In this document: piece after piece, positions 1-11,350 of the stretch
Numbering within the stretch: position 1 is the stretch's first letter
Layout: each line of letters begins with the position of its first letter
Origin: Burkholderiales bacterium
GTDB lineage: Bacteria; Pseudomonadota; Gammaproteobacteria; Burkholderiales; UBA11063
Length of the DNA stretch: 64,000 nucleotides
Reading direction: 5' to 3'
Assembly (NCBI GenBank): GCA_019748155.1
Contig: JAIEPY010000022.1
Location: 16,444 to 80,443 of the forward strand
Made by a program: the position numbers and the translations under genes
The notes under the pieces: model-generated
The model's input: only the letters and a program-made list of their open reading frames with translations
Told to the model about the DNA's origin: nothing
Databases searched by the model: none

Positions 1-28
1 GTAAAAATAAATAAAATGGAATGTTTTA

Positions 29-421
29 ATGGTAAGTGTACTGATAATTGCGCATTCAGAAATTGCGAATAGTTTTGCATATTGCTTGGAACATATCATG
101 AATAAGCGGGTGGATAATTTAGTTATTTTACCCATTAAGAAATCAGAAGCTCCGGATAGTATCTATCCGCGAGCTGAAGAAATCATAGAACGCCAGTTGC
201 GCAAAGCAGATGGCGTTCTTATTCTTTGTGATATATTTGGTGCTACTCCGAGCAATATCGCCAGCAAGTTAATTGAACCTAATCGCGTCGAGTTAATCAC
301 TGGTTTAAATTTACCAATGCTGATTCGAGCGATTACTTATTCAAATCAAAGCCTTGATGTTTGTGTTAGCAAGGCATTAGACGGTGGAATCTCTGGGATT
401 ATCCACTTGAAAGGAGAGTGA
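29..421 (+). CDS. PTS system mannose/fructose-type EIIA component
   Basis: 130 aa ORF with EIIA-Man-like N-terminus (VLIIAHSEIANSF) and 'LILCDIFGATPSNIA'; directly followed by HPr and EI. Confidence 0.85.
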   Translation: MVSVLIIAHSEIANSFAYCLEHIMNKRVDNLVILPIKKSEAPDSIYPRAEEIIERQLRKADGVLILCDIFGATPSNIASKLIEPNRVELITGLNLPMLIRAITYSNQSLDVCVSKALDGGISGIIHLKGE

Positions 422-425
422 TTTA

Positions 426-695
426 ATGCTAACTCACGAGTTGGAAATTATAAATAAATTAGGCTTACATGCCAGAGCTTCATCGAAATTAGTGCAGGTG
501 GCAAGTTCATTCAATTCAGATATTCATATTGAGCGTAATGGTCGTAAAGCAAATGCTAAGAGTATTATGTCTTTGATGATGTTAGCTGCTGCTAAAGGTA
601 GTCTTATTACCTTGATTTGTAATGGTGAAGATGAAGAGCAAGCGCAACAAAAAATAATTGAGCTATTTGCCGGGCGTTTTGGCGAAGCTGAATAA
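426..695 (+). CDS. ptsH: Phosphocarrier protein HPr
   Basis: 89 aa; 'NKLGLHARASSKLVQVAS' His-15 site and 'AKSIMSLMMLAAAKGS' motif. Confidence 0.92.
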   Translation: MLTHELEIINKLGLHARASSKLVQVASSFNSDIHIERNGRKANAKSIMSLMMLAAAKGSLITLICNGEDEEQAQQKIIELFAGRFGEAE

Positions 696-710
696 AAGAA
701 AAGGCATATC

Positions 711-2456
711 ATGAATATTGCATTGCACGGTATTGGTCTTGGTGGTGGTATCGCAATTGGTCAGGCTTTTATTTTAGATAAAGATCTTGAAGATGTTGCA
801 CAATTTACACTTGAAAATAGTGAAGTGGCAGCAGAGGTTTTACGCTTTGAAAATGCTTTAAGAACAACACGGAAAGAGTTGGAATATTTGCGTGGTAATA
901 TTCCTTACGATGCTCCTGCAGAATTGGGTGCGTTTTTATCACTTAATATTATGATGTTAAGTGATTCGCAAATTGCTCAAGCTCCTGTTGAATTAATTAA
1001 GCGCGAGTCTTGTAATGCTGAATGGGCGATTAAACTCCAAGCTGATTATCTTTCGCATCAATTTGATGAAATGGAAGACGAATATCTCAAAGAGCGTAAA
1101 ACTGATGTAGTGCAAGTACTGGAGCGGATTTTTAGAAATCTTGAAGGTAATAAATTTGACTGGGATGATGAAGGTAAGTTTGAACGTGGAATACTAGTTA
1201 CGCGAGATCTTTCTCCAGCAGATTTAATTCATTTTAAAGATTCTAATTTTGCGGGGTTTATTACTGATTTTGGTAGTCGTACTTCGCATACTGCAATTGT
1301 TGGAAGAAATCTAGATATTCCAGCCGTAGTTGGAGTAGCAAATGCGCGCCAATTTGTACGCGAAGATGAAATTATTATTGTTGACGGTATTCAAGGTGTG
1401 GTTATCATTAACCCGGATAAAATTGTACTTAGCGAATACAAACGGCGTAAAAAAGAATGGCTGGAATCCCGACAAAAATTAAGAGCCATTCGTAAAGATG
1501 AAACCGTTACTAAGGATGGGGTTAAGGTAGAAATATTTGCTAATATCGAAGTTCCTGATGATGTTGAAGATGTAAAGTATAATAACGCTGCCGGGATTGG
1601 ACTATTTAGAAGCGAGTTTCTATTCTTTAGTCAGGATAATCATATTGCAAGTGAGGAAGAGCAGTTTGAGGCTTATTTAAAAGTCGTTAAAGTAATGAAA
1701 AAGCTTCCAATTACGATCCGTACTGCAGATTTGGGTGCTGATAAAAATCCATTGTGGAATTCGACTCATGGTGAAGCAGAAAATCCAGCTCTTGGATTAA
1801 CTGGAATACGCTTGTCTTTGGCAGAGCAAGGTTTTTTCAGGACTCAGTTACGTGCAATTCTACGTGCTTCACATTATGGTAAAATTCAAGTAATGTTTCC
1901 GATGATTTCATCGGCATGGGAATTAAAACAGGCTGTAAATCAATTAGAAATGGCAAAAGATGAACTGCGTGAAGAACAAATTCCATTTGATAATGATATA
2001 AAAGTTGGAAGCATGATTGAAATTCCGGCAGCCGCACTTTCACTCAAAGGTATTTTAAATTATGCAGATTTTATTTCAATTGGAACCAATGATTTGATTC
2101 AATATTTGCTAGCAATTGATCGTAATGATGAGTCCGTTAGTTATCTTTATGATCCTTTGCATCCAGCGGTTTTGCAGGTGATTAGCCATGTAATCAGAAC
2201 TGCAAATAAGGAAAATATTCCTGTTTCTATTTGCGGTGAGATGGCAGGAAATGTTAAATTAACGCGCTTACTCTTGGGGATGGGTTTGCGGAGATTTTCT
2301 ATGTACTCGGCAAATATATTGAACGTTAAAAAAATTATTTTGAATTCAGATGTTGCAGATATTGCGGTCAAAGTTAGTAAAATTTTGCGAACTGGAAGCC
2401 GTGAGCGAATTTATGAACTAGTAGAACAGTTAAATGAAGATGTTGAATTATTTTAA
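711..2456 (+). CDS. ptsI: Phosphoenolpyruvate-protein phosphotransferase (EI)
   Basis: 581 aa; 'DFGSRTSHTAIVGR' active-site His region; 'GIGLFRSEFLF', 'GTNDLIQYLLAIDRND'. Confidence 0.95.
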   Translation: MNIALHGIGLGGGIAIGQAFILDKDLEDVAQFTLENSEVAAEVLRFENALRTTRKELEYLRGNIPYDAPAELGAFLSLNIMMLSDSQIAQAPVELIKRESCNAEWAIKLQADYLSHQFDEMEDEYLKERKTDVVQVLERIFRNLEGNKFDWDDEGKFERGILVTRDLSPADLIHFKDSNFAGFITDFGSRTSHTAIVGRNLDIPAVVGVANARQFVREDEIIIVDGIQGVVIINPDKIVLSEYKRRKKEWLESRQKLRAIRKDETVTKDGVKVEIFANIEVPDDVEDVKYNNAAGIGLFRSEFLFFSQDNHIASEEEQFEAYLKVVKVMKKLPITIRTADLGADKNPLWNSTHGEAENPALGLTGIRLSLAEQGFFRTQLRAILRASHYGKIQVMFPMISSAWELKQAVNQLEMAKDELREEQIPFDNDIKVGSMIEIPAAALSLKGILNYADFISIGTNDLIQYLLAIDRNDESVSYLYDPLHPAVLQVISHVIRTANKENIPVSICGEMAGNVKLTRLLLGMGLRRFSMYSANILNVKKIILNSDVADIAVKVSKILRTGSRERIYELVEQLNEDVELF

Positions 2457-2468
2457 AGATGAGGGATT

Positions 2469-3962
2469 ATGCGCTTAAAAACAATTAGTAAATTTGTACT
2501 TGGAGCTGTATGCGGCTCTTTCTTAACCATAAGTATTTATGCTACTGCTGATAGCGGTAACGATACTGCCATTGCTGCTGATTCTGCAGTTTCCAATAAT
2601 ATCCCAATTGATGAAGTTAATAATTTTGCCCGGGTTTATTCAATTACTAAAAATTATTACGTGGAAAGTGTAAATGATAGTAAATTAATGAAGGGTGCTG
2701 TGACAGGAATGTTAAGTAATCTGGATCCTCATTCAGATTATTTGGACGCAGAAGATTTTAAACAGTTGTCAGAAATGACTAGTGGCTCATTTGCCGGGCT
2801 AGGGATTGAAGTTAGTCGCGATAAAGGTGACAGCGGAGTGAAGGTAGTAGCGCCGATTTATGGAACACCAGCCTACACTGCCGGAATTAAAAGTGGTGAT
2901 TTTATTGTACGAATAGATGGTACACCGGTTAATGGCATGAGCTTAGATGATGCGATCAAAAAAATGCGTGGCAAGACTGGAACCAAGGTTCGTATAAGTG
3001 TTGCACGGGCAAATGAGCTAAAACCAATCGAATTTACGATTACTCGTGCTAAAATTGAAATTCATAGTATTAAATCTGCTATGTTAGCGCCAGATTATGG
3101 CTATATTCGAGTTACTAATTTTCAGGCAGATACCAGTAATGAGTTAGCAAAAGCGCTAAATAAACTTGCTGCAGCAGATCCAACAATTAAAGGGCTGGTG
3201 TTAGATCTACGCGATGATCCGGGCGGGCTTTTGCAGTCTGCAGTTGGAGTATCTGGAGCTTTTTTACCGAAAGACAGTCTAATAGTTTATACCGATGGTC
3301 GCATTGCTAGCGCAAAACAAAAATATTATGCGAAACCTGATGATTATGATGTCGATGGAACACAGGAGAAAAGCTTAAACAGTATCCCGGAAAAATTTAA
3401 AACATTGCCGATTGTTGTACTAGTTAATCAAGGAACGGCATCAGCGTCTGAAATTGTTTCCGGTGCATTACAAGATTATAAGCGAGCTAAAATTGTTGGG
3501 GTTAAGACCTTTGGAAAAGGTTCTGTGCAAACAGTTATTCCATTATCAAAAGATACCGCAATTAAATTAACAACGGCACTATATTATACACCTAAAGGTC
3601 GTTCAATTCAGGCAGAAGGTATTTCTCCGGATATTATTATACAAAGTGAATATAGTGATCTACTTGATAGTTGGGATGTTTCTGAAGCTAGTCTTGATAA
3701 ACATTTAAGTCATCCTGATAATGCGATTAAAACTAAAAATGCTGAGTCAGTTCCGGTAATTCGTCCACCAAAACAAATTGCAACTAAAGCTGAATTAAAA
3801 GCTAAACTTGATACTAAGATGAAACAAGTGCCAAAAGTAGTTGACCAAACTCAAGCACAGGTTGATTTAAAAGAAGACTTCCAGTTGCAATGGGCGCTCA
3901 ATATTCTTGAGGGCAAGCCATTGCCTAGCGATAGCTTACCTAAAGCAACTAAAGCGAATTAA
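2469..3962 (+). CDS. S41 family C-terminal processing peptidase (CtpA/Prc-like)
   Basis: 497 aa; signal peptide, PDZ domain, 'GTASASEIVSGALQDYKRAKIVGVKTFGKGSVQT' Ser/Lys catalytic region. Confidence 0.92.
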   Translation: MRLKTISKFVLGAVCGSFLTISIYATADSGNDTAIAADSAVSNNIPIDEVNNFARVYSITKNYYVESVNDSKLMKGAVTGMLSNLDPHSDYLDAEDFKQLSEMTSGSFAGLGIEVSRDKGDSGVKVVAPIYGTPAYTAGIKSGDFIVRIDGTPVNGMSLDDAIKKMRGKTGTKVRISVARANELKPIEFTITRAKIEIHSIKSAMLAPDYGYIRVTNFQADTSNELAKALNKLAAADPTIKGLVLDLRDDPGGLLQSAVGVSGAFLPKDSLIVYTDGRIASAKQKYYAKPDDYDVDGTQEKSLNSIPEKFKTLPIVVLVNQGTASASEIVSGALQDYKRAKIVGVKTFGKGSVQTVIPLSKDTAIKLTTALYYTPKGRSIQAEGISPDIIIQSEYSDLLDSWDVSEASLDKHLSHPDNAIKTKNAESVPVIRPPKQIATKAELKAKLDTKMKQVPKVVDQTQAQVDLKEDFQLQWALNILEGKPLPSDSLPKATKAN

Positions 3963-3967
3963 TAGTC

Positions 3968-4444
3968 GTGCGTAATCCTGCTGCGGTTTTACTTGGGTTG
4001 TTAAATAGTCATATTGTTCTAACCAAACGCTCGGCAGGGCTACGCAGCTTCTCACAGCATATTTGTTTACCAGGTGGAATGCAAGATTATTCTGATAAAA
4101 CTATGGTAAATACGGCAATTCGCGAATTTAATGAAGAGCTTATTTTTAATGGTAATCTCGAAACCGTGGCGTGTATGTATCCAGAATGTAGTATTGTTTC
4201 ACAGCAACAGGTGTACCCTGTGATTGCTCACTTAGATGGTGAAATTACTGGGGTTAATCAAGATGAGGTTGATCGCTTAATTATGCTGCCACTGGAACAG
4301 TTAGAAGATAGTAATTTCTATATTCACCCGCATTACCCGGATATTAAACATCGCTTTTGTCTCGACTATGATAATGAACTAATCTGGGGTTTAACCGCCT
4401 ATATTTTGTATAAATTTAAAGATATAAAGAGCTATATTAAATGA
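3968..4444 (+). CDS. NUDIX hydrolase, CoA pyrophosphatase-like
   Basis: GTG start; '[32 protein letters not shown]' resembles the NUDIX/CoAse signature. Confidence 0.75.
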   Translation: MRNPAAVLLGLLNSHIVLTKRSAGLRSFSQHICLPGGMQDYSDKTMVNTAIREFNEELIFNGNLETVACMYPECSIVSQQQVYPVIAHLDGEITGVNQDEVDRLIMLPLEQLEDSNFYIHPHYPDIKHRFCLDYDNELIWGLTAYILYKFKDIKSYIK

Positions 4445-5112
4445 CTAAAGGAATTATTGCGCCGAGTATTTTATCGGCAGATTTTGCCCGCCTTGGTGAT
4501 GAAGTTAAAACTGTAATTGAAGCCGGGGCGGATTGGATTCACTTTGATGTGATGGATAATCATTATGTTCCCAATCTAACTATTGGACCAATGGTTTGTA
4601 AAGCAATTAAACCATATTGTAGCAACGCATTAATTGATGTGCACTTGATGGTGAGTCCGGTTGATCGGATGATTGAAGAATTTGCCGCAGCTGGTGCGGA
4701 TATTATTACTTTTCACCCCGAGGCGAGTTTACATATTGATAGAAGCTTAGCGCTAATCAAAAGCTTTGGTTTAAAAGCTGGTCTGGTATTTAATCCAGCT
4801 ACGCCATTAAGTTATTTAGAGTATGTGTGGGATAAAATTGACGTAGTCCTGCTAATGTCAGTTAATCCTGGTTTTGGTGGTCAAGCATTTATAGAAGAAA
4901 TGTTAACTAAAGCTAAACAAGCCAAAAAACTAATTGACGCAGCAGGGCGCGACGTTATTTTGGAAATTGATGGTGGGGTTAAAATCGAGAATATTGCCCA
5001 AATTGCTGCAGCTGGTGTTGATGCATTTGTAGCAGGTAGTGCGGTATTTAACACCCCTGATTATGCTAAAACTATAGCAGCACTTCGCGCTCAGTTAAAT
5101 TTATGCAATTAA
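4441..5112 (+). CDS. rpe: Ribulose-phosphate 3-epimerase
   Basis: 223 aa; '[17 protein letters not shown]', '[17 protein letters not shown]', '[17 protein letters not shown]'. Confidence 0.95.
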   Translation: MTKGIIAPSILSADFARLGDEVKTVIEAGADWIHFDVMDNHYVPNLTIGPMVCKAIKPYCSNALIDVHLMVSPVDRMIEEFAAAGADIITFHPEASLHIDRSLALIKSFGLKAGLVFNPATPLSYLEYVWDKIDVVLLMSVNPGFGGQAFIEEMLTKAKQAKKLIDAAGRDVILEIDGGVKIENIAQIAAAGVDAFVAGSAVFNTPDYAKTIAALRAQLNLCN

Positions 5113-5750
5113 GCGGGCAAAGTCTTACTTTTCAGCATTTTCTGATTGGAATTTTTGCGGTTGCCAATAATTTTCCGGCATTAGGTGCGTTTTTGCAAAT
5201 TTGCATTGGGCTTGAGCGTAAAGATCAATTGCGATTATGTAAAATTGCAACTTTTTCGTCTCTAGTGGTGATGCTGGTTGCATTGGTGCTGGGACGAGGA
5301 TTGCTGGATTTTTTTGGGATTTCAATCGAAGCATTTAGGATTGCTGGTGGATTATTACTTGGCGTTTCTGGTATGAATATGCTTAACTCCAAGCCTGATG
5401 ATGAAGATCAGCCAGCTAAAGCTAACACTTATTCTAAAGTTATTTCATTAGCTGTGATACCGATAGCAATCCCTTTGACTACTGGGGCAGGAACATTTTC
5501 GACTATCATTATTTTTGCTGATGAGGTAGGGTATAACTGGCTTGAGTTTGGTTTATTAGTTGCAGCAATTTTGGTTATTACCGCAGCTATTTATTTTATT
5601 TTTAAGTATTCAATGAAGCTTTTGGATGTTTTAGGGCATACCGGAATGAATGTACTTATTAAAGTAGTTGGACTATTTACCTTAGCTTTAGGTACTCAGT
5701 TTATTCTAATGGGGATTTCTGCAGCTTTCCCTGCTTTGGGAATAAAGTAA
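5103..5750 (+). CDS. MarC family integral membrane protein
   Basis: 215 aa multi-TM ORF with MarC-like '[15 protein letters not shown]'. Confidence 0.8.
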   Translation: MQLSGQSLTFQHFLIGIFAVANNFPALGAFLQICIGLERKDQLRLCKIATFSSLVVMLVALVLGRGLLDFFGISIEAFRIAGGLLLGVSGMNMLNSKPDDEDQPAKANTYSKVISLAVIPIAIPLTTGAGTFSTIIIFADEVGYNWLEFGLLVAAILVITAAIYFIFKYSMKLLDVLGHTGMNVLIKVVGLFTLALGTQFILMGISAAFPALGIK

Positions 5751-5787
5751 ATCTTACTAATTAACTATGTTATAATAATGTTGTAAG

Positions 5788-5937
5788 TCTTTCGGGGCGG
5801 GGCGTAATTCCCCACCGGCGGTGATGAGGTAGTGATACTTCTTAGTCCGTGACCCGTAGCAATATTCTGATATTGCTTACGGTGGATCTGGTGTGAATCC
5901 AGAGCCGACAGTTATAGTCTGGATGGGAGAAAGATAA
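5788..5937 (+). promoter_or_regulatory. FMN riboswitch (RFN element)
   Basis: 'tctttcggggcggggcgtaattccccaccggcggtgatgaggtagtgatacttcttagtccgtgaccc...ggtggatctggtgtgaatccagagccgacagttatagtctggatgggagaaaga' matches RFN consensus; upstream of rib genes. Confidence 0.95.
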
Positions 5938-6148
5938 GTGTATTTCAATGCTTTTATTGTATTGGAATTAGTTTTATACTAATGTCTATATCAATATTTG
6001 TATATTTTATCAATTCTTCTCTGTGATTAGATTGATAACCTTCTCCCTCTCCTCCCCAATATGTAAACAATAATATAAATATAGTTAAAGTAGTTATTTA
6101 TAGGCTTTTAACGATGTTTAAACTTTGATTAATCTGGGCAATTTATTA

Positions 6149-7243
6149 ATGTCAAACCATACTTATTATATGCAGCAAGTTTTGCAATTAGCGCGCATGA
6201 CTCCACGGCAAACTTTACCAAATCCTCAAGTTGCCGCTATTGTGGTTAAGGATCAGCAAATAATTGGGGTTGGTACACATCTATTTGCTGGCGGACCGCA
6301 CGCTGAAATATATGCACTTAATCAAGCTGGTGATAAGGCTGCTGGTGCTACTTTGTACGTTAATTTGGAACCTTGTGCTCACTTCGGGCGCACACCTCCG
6401 TGTGTTGAAGCGGTGGTTAAGGCTAAGGTTGCTAAGGTTTATGTGGCAAATTTAGACCCCAATCCTTTAGTTTCTGGTAAAGGGGTTGGGGCATTGCGTG
6501 CGGCTGGAATAGATGTTGAAACAGGGCTCTGTGAGTCGGAAGCAGTTGAAATAAATCGTGTTTTTTTTCATAATGTGCATAAGCAAATGCCGTTTGTTAC
6601 TTTAAAAGCAGGAATGAGTTTAGATGGTAGAATTGCAACTAAACAAAATCACAGCCAATGGATTACTGGTGCTGAATCGCGTACAGATGCACATCACTAT
6701 CGGGTAAATCATCAAGCTATTTTAGTCGGTGTAAATACGGTAATTACAGATAATCCAAGTTTAACGCCGCATATGCTTACTAATCCTGAAGCTTTGCCCA
6801 TTCGTATTGTTTTGGACCATAATTTACGTACCCCACTTGATGCAAAACTTATAAATGATGGTGCAGCACCAACTTGGATTGTAACTTCTAATCCTGATGC
6901 TACGCTTCATCAGCAATATGCTGTGCGCGGAGTGAAAATTTTGCAAGTTACAGAGTTAGCTATAAAAACCGTATTAACTACACTATATCAAAATGGAGTC
7001 TGTTCCTTGCTAGTTGAAGGTGGAGAGCAAATTTATTCAAGCTTTATTGATTCGGGCTACGTTGATCAATTAGTTTGTTATTATAGCCCACAGCTAATTG
7101 GATCGACTCAAGCAAAGCATTTATTTGCCGGAACTGGTTTTGCAGATTTACAGAGCAATATGAAATTTAATATTAGTGAAGTGAAACAGCTTGGTAATGA
7201 TGTAAAAATAGTTTGTGTTCGTGAGCATAAGGACGGTGTGTAA
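6149..7243 (+). CDS. ribD: Bifunctional diaminohydroxyphosphoribosylaminopyrimidine deaminase / 5-amino-6-(5-phosphoribosylamino)uracil reductase
   Basis: 'GGPHAEIYALNQAG', 'LYVNLEPCAHFGRTPPC' deaminase motifs plus RibD_C domain; internal ATG at 6149 preferred over the TTG at 6125. Confidence 0.94.
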   Translation: MSNHTYYMQQVLQLARMTPRQTLPNPQVAAIVVKDQQIIGVGTHLFAGGPHAEIYALNQAGDKAAGATLYVNLEPCAHFGRTPPCVEAVVKAKVAKVYVANLDPNPLVSGKGVGALRAAGIDVETGLCESEAVEINRVFFHNVHKQMPFVTLKAGMSLDGRIATKQNHSQWITGAESRTDAHHYRVNHQAILVGVNTVITDNPSLTPHMLTNPEALPIRIVLDHNLRTPLDAKLINDGAAPTWIVTSNPDATLHQQYAVRGVKILQVTELAIKTVLTTLYQNGVCSLLVEGGEQIYSSFIDSGYVDQLVCYYSPQLIGSTQAKHLFAGTGFADLQSNMKFNISEVKQLGNDVKIVCVREHKDGV

Positions 7244-7884
7244 TGTTTACTGGAATTATTGAAGAAATTGGTAGTATTGCCCAAATTAAGCGTGGTGGTA
7301 AAACCTTGGAATTAGTAATCAACGCCAAATTAATCATGAATGATATCAAACTTGGTGATAGCATCGCGGTAAATGGTGTTTGTTTAACCGTTACTCATCA
7401 TACTAAAACTAATTTTAGTGTTGATGTAATGCCTGTGACATTTAATGCTACTAATTTGGCTGAGCTAAGTAATGGCTCTATGGTTAATCTTGAACGTGCC
7501 ATGGCTGCCAATGGTCGCTTTGGTGGTCATGTAGTCAGCGGGCATATTGATGGAGTTGGTGAAATCATTGCTTGTAATCGTCTGGAAAACGCAATAGTTT
7601 ATAAGATAAGCTTAGCGCCAGATCTTGCTAATTTATGTGTCGCTAAGGGATCAATTGCTTTAGATGGAACAAGCCTAACTTTAGTTGAGGTTGGTGAAAA
7701 TTATCTAAGTGTGGCATTGATTCCGCATACCCAAAAAATGTCATTGCTAGGGCGTAAACAGATTGGTGATAGTGTTAATATCGAATGCGATATTTTAGTG
7801 AAACAAATGCAAAAGATGTATGCCAAGGCAGAAAAAAACTCCAAAATTACTAGTGGTTTTTTACTTGAGCATGGTTTTTTATAG
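7243..7884 (+). CDS. ribE: Riboflavin synthase alpha chain
   Basis: 'MFTGIIEEIGSI', 'GDSIAVNGVCLTV', duplicated lumazine-binding domains. Confidence 0.94.
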   Translation: MFTGIIEEIGSIAQIKRGGKTLELVINAKLIMNDIKLGDSIAVNGVCLTVTHHTKTNFSVDVMPVTFNATNLAELSNGSMVNLERAMAANGRFGGHVVSGHIDGVGEIIACNRLENAIVYKISLAPDLANLCVAKGSIALDGTSLTLVEVGENYLSVALIPHTQKMSLLGRKQIGDSVNIECDILVKQMQKMYAKAEKNSKITSGFLLEHGFL

Positions 7885-7893
7885 GATTAATAA

Positions 7894-9078
7894 ATGTTTA
7901 ATACAATTGATGAAGCGCTAGAGGATTTACGAGCAGGTAAACTTATTTTAGTCTGCGATGATGAAGATCGCGAGAATGAGGGTGATTTAGTCGGATTAGC
8001 TGATAAAATTACTCCCCAATCACTTAATTTTATGATAAATCATGGCAAAGGGTTGGTGTGTTGCCCTCTAAATCAAGAGTACGCTGCTAGATTGGGCTTA
8101 AAACCTATGGTCCATGATAATCAGGATAATCACCAGACGGCGTTTACTCAGAGTGTCGACTATATAAGCAGTACCACAGGGATCAGTGCAGCAGAACGCG
8201 CTCTTACGCTAAATAAATTAGCTAATCCAGCAAGTAAACGTACTGATTTTCGCGAACCTGGGCATATCTTTCCACTAATTGCCAAAAATGGTGGGGTCTT
8301 GGAGCGTGCAGGACATACTGAAGCTGCGGTTGATTTAGCTAGATTGGCTGGTGCTAATCCGGTTGGGGTGATTTGTGAGATGATTAATGTCGATGGAACG
8401 ATGTCACGTTTACCAGAATTGGTTCAATTTGCACGTGATTATGACTTAAAATTAATTCATATTCAGGCATTAATTACTTATCGGAAACGGAATGAGAAAT
8501 TAATTCAGCGTGAGGCAGTAACAAAATTACCAAGCAAATTTGGAATGTTTGAAATGTATGGTTTTCGCTCTTTAATTGATAATCAGGAAGCAGTTGCTTT
8601 GGTAAAGGGGGCATTAAGTGCAGCGAGTCAACCATTAGTGCGGATACATTCAGAGTGCCTGACAGGAGATGGTTTTGCTTCTTTACGTTGTGACTGTGGT
8701 GAGCAATTAGCCGCGAGCCTTACGCGAATTGAGCAAGAAGGGGGTATTTTAATTTATCTACGCCAGGAAGGGCGTGGAATTGGGCTGCTTAATAAGCTAA
8801 AAGCTTATGCTTTGCAAGATCAGGGAATGGATACAGTTGAAGCAAATTTGCATCTTGGTTTTGCCGATGATTTGCGTGATTATTACCTAGCAGCACAGAT
8901 TTTACGAGATTTGGGAATTACAAAAATTCGCTTACTCAGTAATAATCCGCGTAAACTAAATGCATTAGGTAGTTACGGAGTTGAAATTGTTGAACGACAA
9001 GAGTTAATTATAGCCGCAAATGCACTAAATAAAGATTATTTGGATACGAAAGTTACTAAACTAGGACATTTATTATAA
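7894..9078 (+). CDS. ribBA: Bifunctional 3,4-DHBP synthase / GTP cyclohydrolase II
   Basis: N-term '[15 protein letters not shown]' (RibB), C-term '[23 protein letters not shown]', '[14 protein letters not shown]' (RibA). Confidence 0.93.
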   Translation: MFNTIDEALEDLRAGKLILVCDDEDRENEGDLVGLADKITPQSLNFMINHGKGLVCCPLNQEYAARLGLKPMVHDNQDNHQTAFTQSVDYISSTTGISAAERALTLNKLANPASKRTDFREPGHIFPLIAKNGGVLERAGHTEAAVDLARLAGANPVGVICEMINVDGTMSRLPELVQFARDYDLKLIHIQALITYRKRNEKLIQREAVTKLPSKFGMFEMYGFRSLIDNQEAVALVKGALSAASQPLVRIHSECLTGDGFASLRCDCGEQLAASLTRIEQEGGILIYLRQEGRGIGLLNKLKAYALQDQGMDTVEANLHLGFADDLRDYYLAAQILRDLGITKIRLLSNNPRKLNALGSYGVEIVERQELIIAANALNKDYLDTKVTKLGHLL

Positions 9079-9091
9079 AAGGAAATAAATC

Positions 9092-9550
9092 ATGGTCTTT
9101 GAAGGAAATTTAATTGTTAGTAGCGGTAAATACGCGATTGTTGTTAGTCGGTTTAATGAGTTTATTACCAGTAAATTGCTTGGAGCTGCTGTGGATGGTT
9201 TGACTCGTCATGGGGTTGCAGAAAGTGATATTGATACGGCTTGGGTTCCCGGGGCGTTTGAGATTCCTTTAATTGCACAAAAATTAGCAGCAAGTAAAAA
9301 ATACGATGCAATTATTACGCTTGGTGCGGTAATTCGCGGCTCAACTTCACATTATGATTACGTGTGTAATGAAGTAGCTAAAGGCGTAGCTAAAGTTCAG
9401 CTAGATAGCGGTGTTCCGGTAATCTTTGGTATCGTTACCACTGAAAATATCGAACAAGCTATCGAGCGTGCTGGTACTAAAGCCGGAAATAAAGGTTACG
9501 ATGCCGCAGTTAGTGCGATTGAAATGGCTAATTTACTTAAAGGTATTTAG
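9092..9550 (+). CDS. ribH: 6,7-dimethyl-8-ribityllumazine synthase
   Basis: 152 aa; '[16 protein letters not shown]', '[17 protein letters not shown]'. Confidence 0.95.
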   Translation: MVFEGNLIVSSGKYAIVVSRFNEFITSKLLGAAVDGLTRHGVAESDIDTAWVPGAFEIPLIAQKLAASKKYDAIITLGAVIRGSTSHYDYVCNEVAKGVAKVQLDSGVPVIFGIVTTENIEQAIERAGTKAGNKGYDAAVSAIEMANLLKGI

Positions 9551-9673
9551 TTCTTAGTATATTTTGCCGCTTTGTTTTGATTGTATGATAAAATCGTTTA
9601 GTCATTGTACTATGAATGGTTTGCGGGCAAACCATTCCGATTAAATAATTATTTATTGTGGTTGTATAATTTA

Positions 9674-11344
9674 ATGAAAAGAAACGTTAAGAAGTTGTTA
9701 TTGCCACTAATTATTGCGTTGGGGCATGTTTCATTCAGCTACGCTGAAAATATAGATAATCTAGAATCAATGGCAATTGCCAATAAGGTTGGCGCCTTGA
9801 ACGGTTCAACTCGTATGATGTGCGGGAAGGTTACACGCTGTAGCTTAACGCAAACAACTCAATTTTATACTAACCATAAATACCTTCCAGTTTGGACGGC
9901 AGTCGGGCGGATTAAGCCCGAAGCTGACAGTTTATTGACTCTATTGCGGCATAGTTACCAGGATGGTCTAAATCCATTTGATTACCATACCAAAGAGCTA
10001 AAAGAAATGGAACAGCAGATTAATGAAGGTTTACAAAGCACTAATAGTGTTGATCCTGGTCTATTGGCAGACTTTGAGGTGACGATGAGCGATGCTTATC
10101 TACTATACGTGCGTCATATGGAGCTAGGGCGCGTTGATCCATTAGTTAGTTATCCTGATTGGCAGGTTAGCCGTCGCTCATTAAATATACTCGATTTTTA
10201 TAATCAGGCGATTGCGCAAAATAATTTAGTTACGAGCTTAGGTAAATTAACTCCAACTTATTCCGGTTATGCCGATTTAAAAGCTCAGCTAGCTAAATAT
10301 CAGCAAATCGCTAGTGATGGTGGCTGGCAAACTATTCCTGCTGGCAAAGACTTAAAAGCTGGCTCTGTTGATAGCCGGGTTGAAATTCTACAAAAAAGAT
10401 TAGCGGCAACTGAAGATTATAAATTAGATGATACTGATGAGCAAGCAGCAAAATATGATGATGACACCACAAAGGCAGTTAAGCAATTTCAACGTAATAA
10501 TGGTTTGAAGGCTAGTGGTATAGTAGATAAGACGACGCTCCAATCCTTAAATGTATCTGTTGAAATACGGATAAAACAAATTCAGTTAAATATGGATCGA
10601 CTGCGCTGGTTACCTAATAATATGGGTAATAAGTATCTAATGGTAAATATCCCAAGCTATTCTTTAGTGATAGTTAACGCTCAGCAAATTGACTTGGCTA
10701 TGCCTGTTATTGTAGGTGGCGGCGGTAATAATAAAACTTGTGTAGTTAATAGTAAAATAACTACTTTAGAACTCAATCCATTTTGGGGGATTCCTAATCG
10801 GATTGCAACTAAAGAATATCTATCTAAAATTCAAAAAGATCCATCTTATTTAGAACAACATAATATCAGAGTTTTTAATCCACAAAATAATCAGGAAATT
10901 GACCCCACTGGAATTGATTGGCAAAGAGTCACTCAAACTAATTTTAGTTATTTTTTACGCCAGGATCCGGGTAAAAAAAATGCATTAGGTAAGCTAAAAT
11001 TTTTATTTCCTAATGACTGTGGAATTTACTTACATGATACCTCGAATCCTAACCTTTTTGGTAAAAAAGCACGTAGTTTAAGTCATGGTTGTGTACGGGT
11101 TAGTCAACCCTTAAATTTAGCTGATTATTTAATTAGTTCGACACCAAATTGGGATGATGATAAACTTGAAAGCGCAATAAATACTGGCAAACATCGCTGG
11201 TTAAAACTAGCTGAACCACTTGAAATTCATATTGTTTATCAAACTGCATGGGTTGAAAGTAATGGACAACTACAGTTTCGGAATGATATTTATAAAGCAG
11301 ATAATGTCGATTATCCGATTTATATCCCTAAATTAGCAAAGTAA
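9674..11344 (+). CDS. L,D-transpeptidase (YcbB/LdtD-like) with peptidoglycan-binding domain
   Basis: Signal peptide after internal ATG at 9674; PG-binding repeat 'DDDTTKAVKQFQRNNGLKASGIVDKTTLQSLN'; catalytic 'YLHDTSNPNLFGKKARSLSHGCVRV'. Confidence 0.88.
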   Translation: MKRNVKKLLLPLIIALGHVSFSYAENIDNLESMAIANKVGALNGSTRMMCGKVTRCSLTQTTQFYTNHKYLPVWTAVGRIKPEADSLLTLLRHSYQDGLNPFDYHTKELKEMEQQINEGLQSTNSVDPGLLADFEVTMSDAYLLYVRHMELGRVDPLVSYPDWQVSRRSLNILDFYNQAIAQNNLVTSLGKLTPTYSGYADLKAQLAKYQQIASDGGWQTIPAGKDLKAGSVDSRVEILQKRLAATEDYKLDDTDEQAAKYDDDTTKAVKQFQRNNGLKASGIVDKTTLQSLNVSVEIRIKQIQLNMDRLRWLPNNMGNKYLMVNIPSYSLVIVNAQQIDLAMPVIVGGGGNNKTCVVNSKITTLELNPFWGIPNRIATKEYLSKIQKDPSYLEQHNIRVFNPQNNQEIDPTGIDWQRVTQTNFSYFLRQDPGKKNALGKLKFLFPNDCGIYLHDTSNPNLFGKKARSLSHGCVRVSQPLNLADYLISSTPNWDDDKLESAINTGKHRWLKLAEPLEIHIVYQTAWVESNGQLQFRNDIYKADNVDYPIYIPKLAK

Positions 11345-11350
11345 TAAAAT

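Noticed and set aside
9615-9636. Hairpin aatggtttg-cggg-caaaccatt after ribH
   Set aside because: Clear stem, but no T-tract on either strand, so not called as a terminator.
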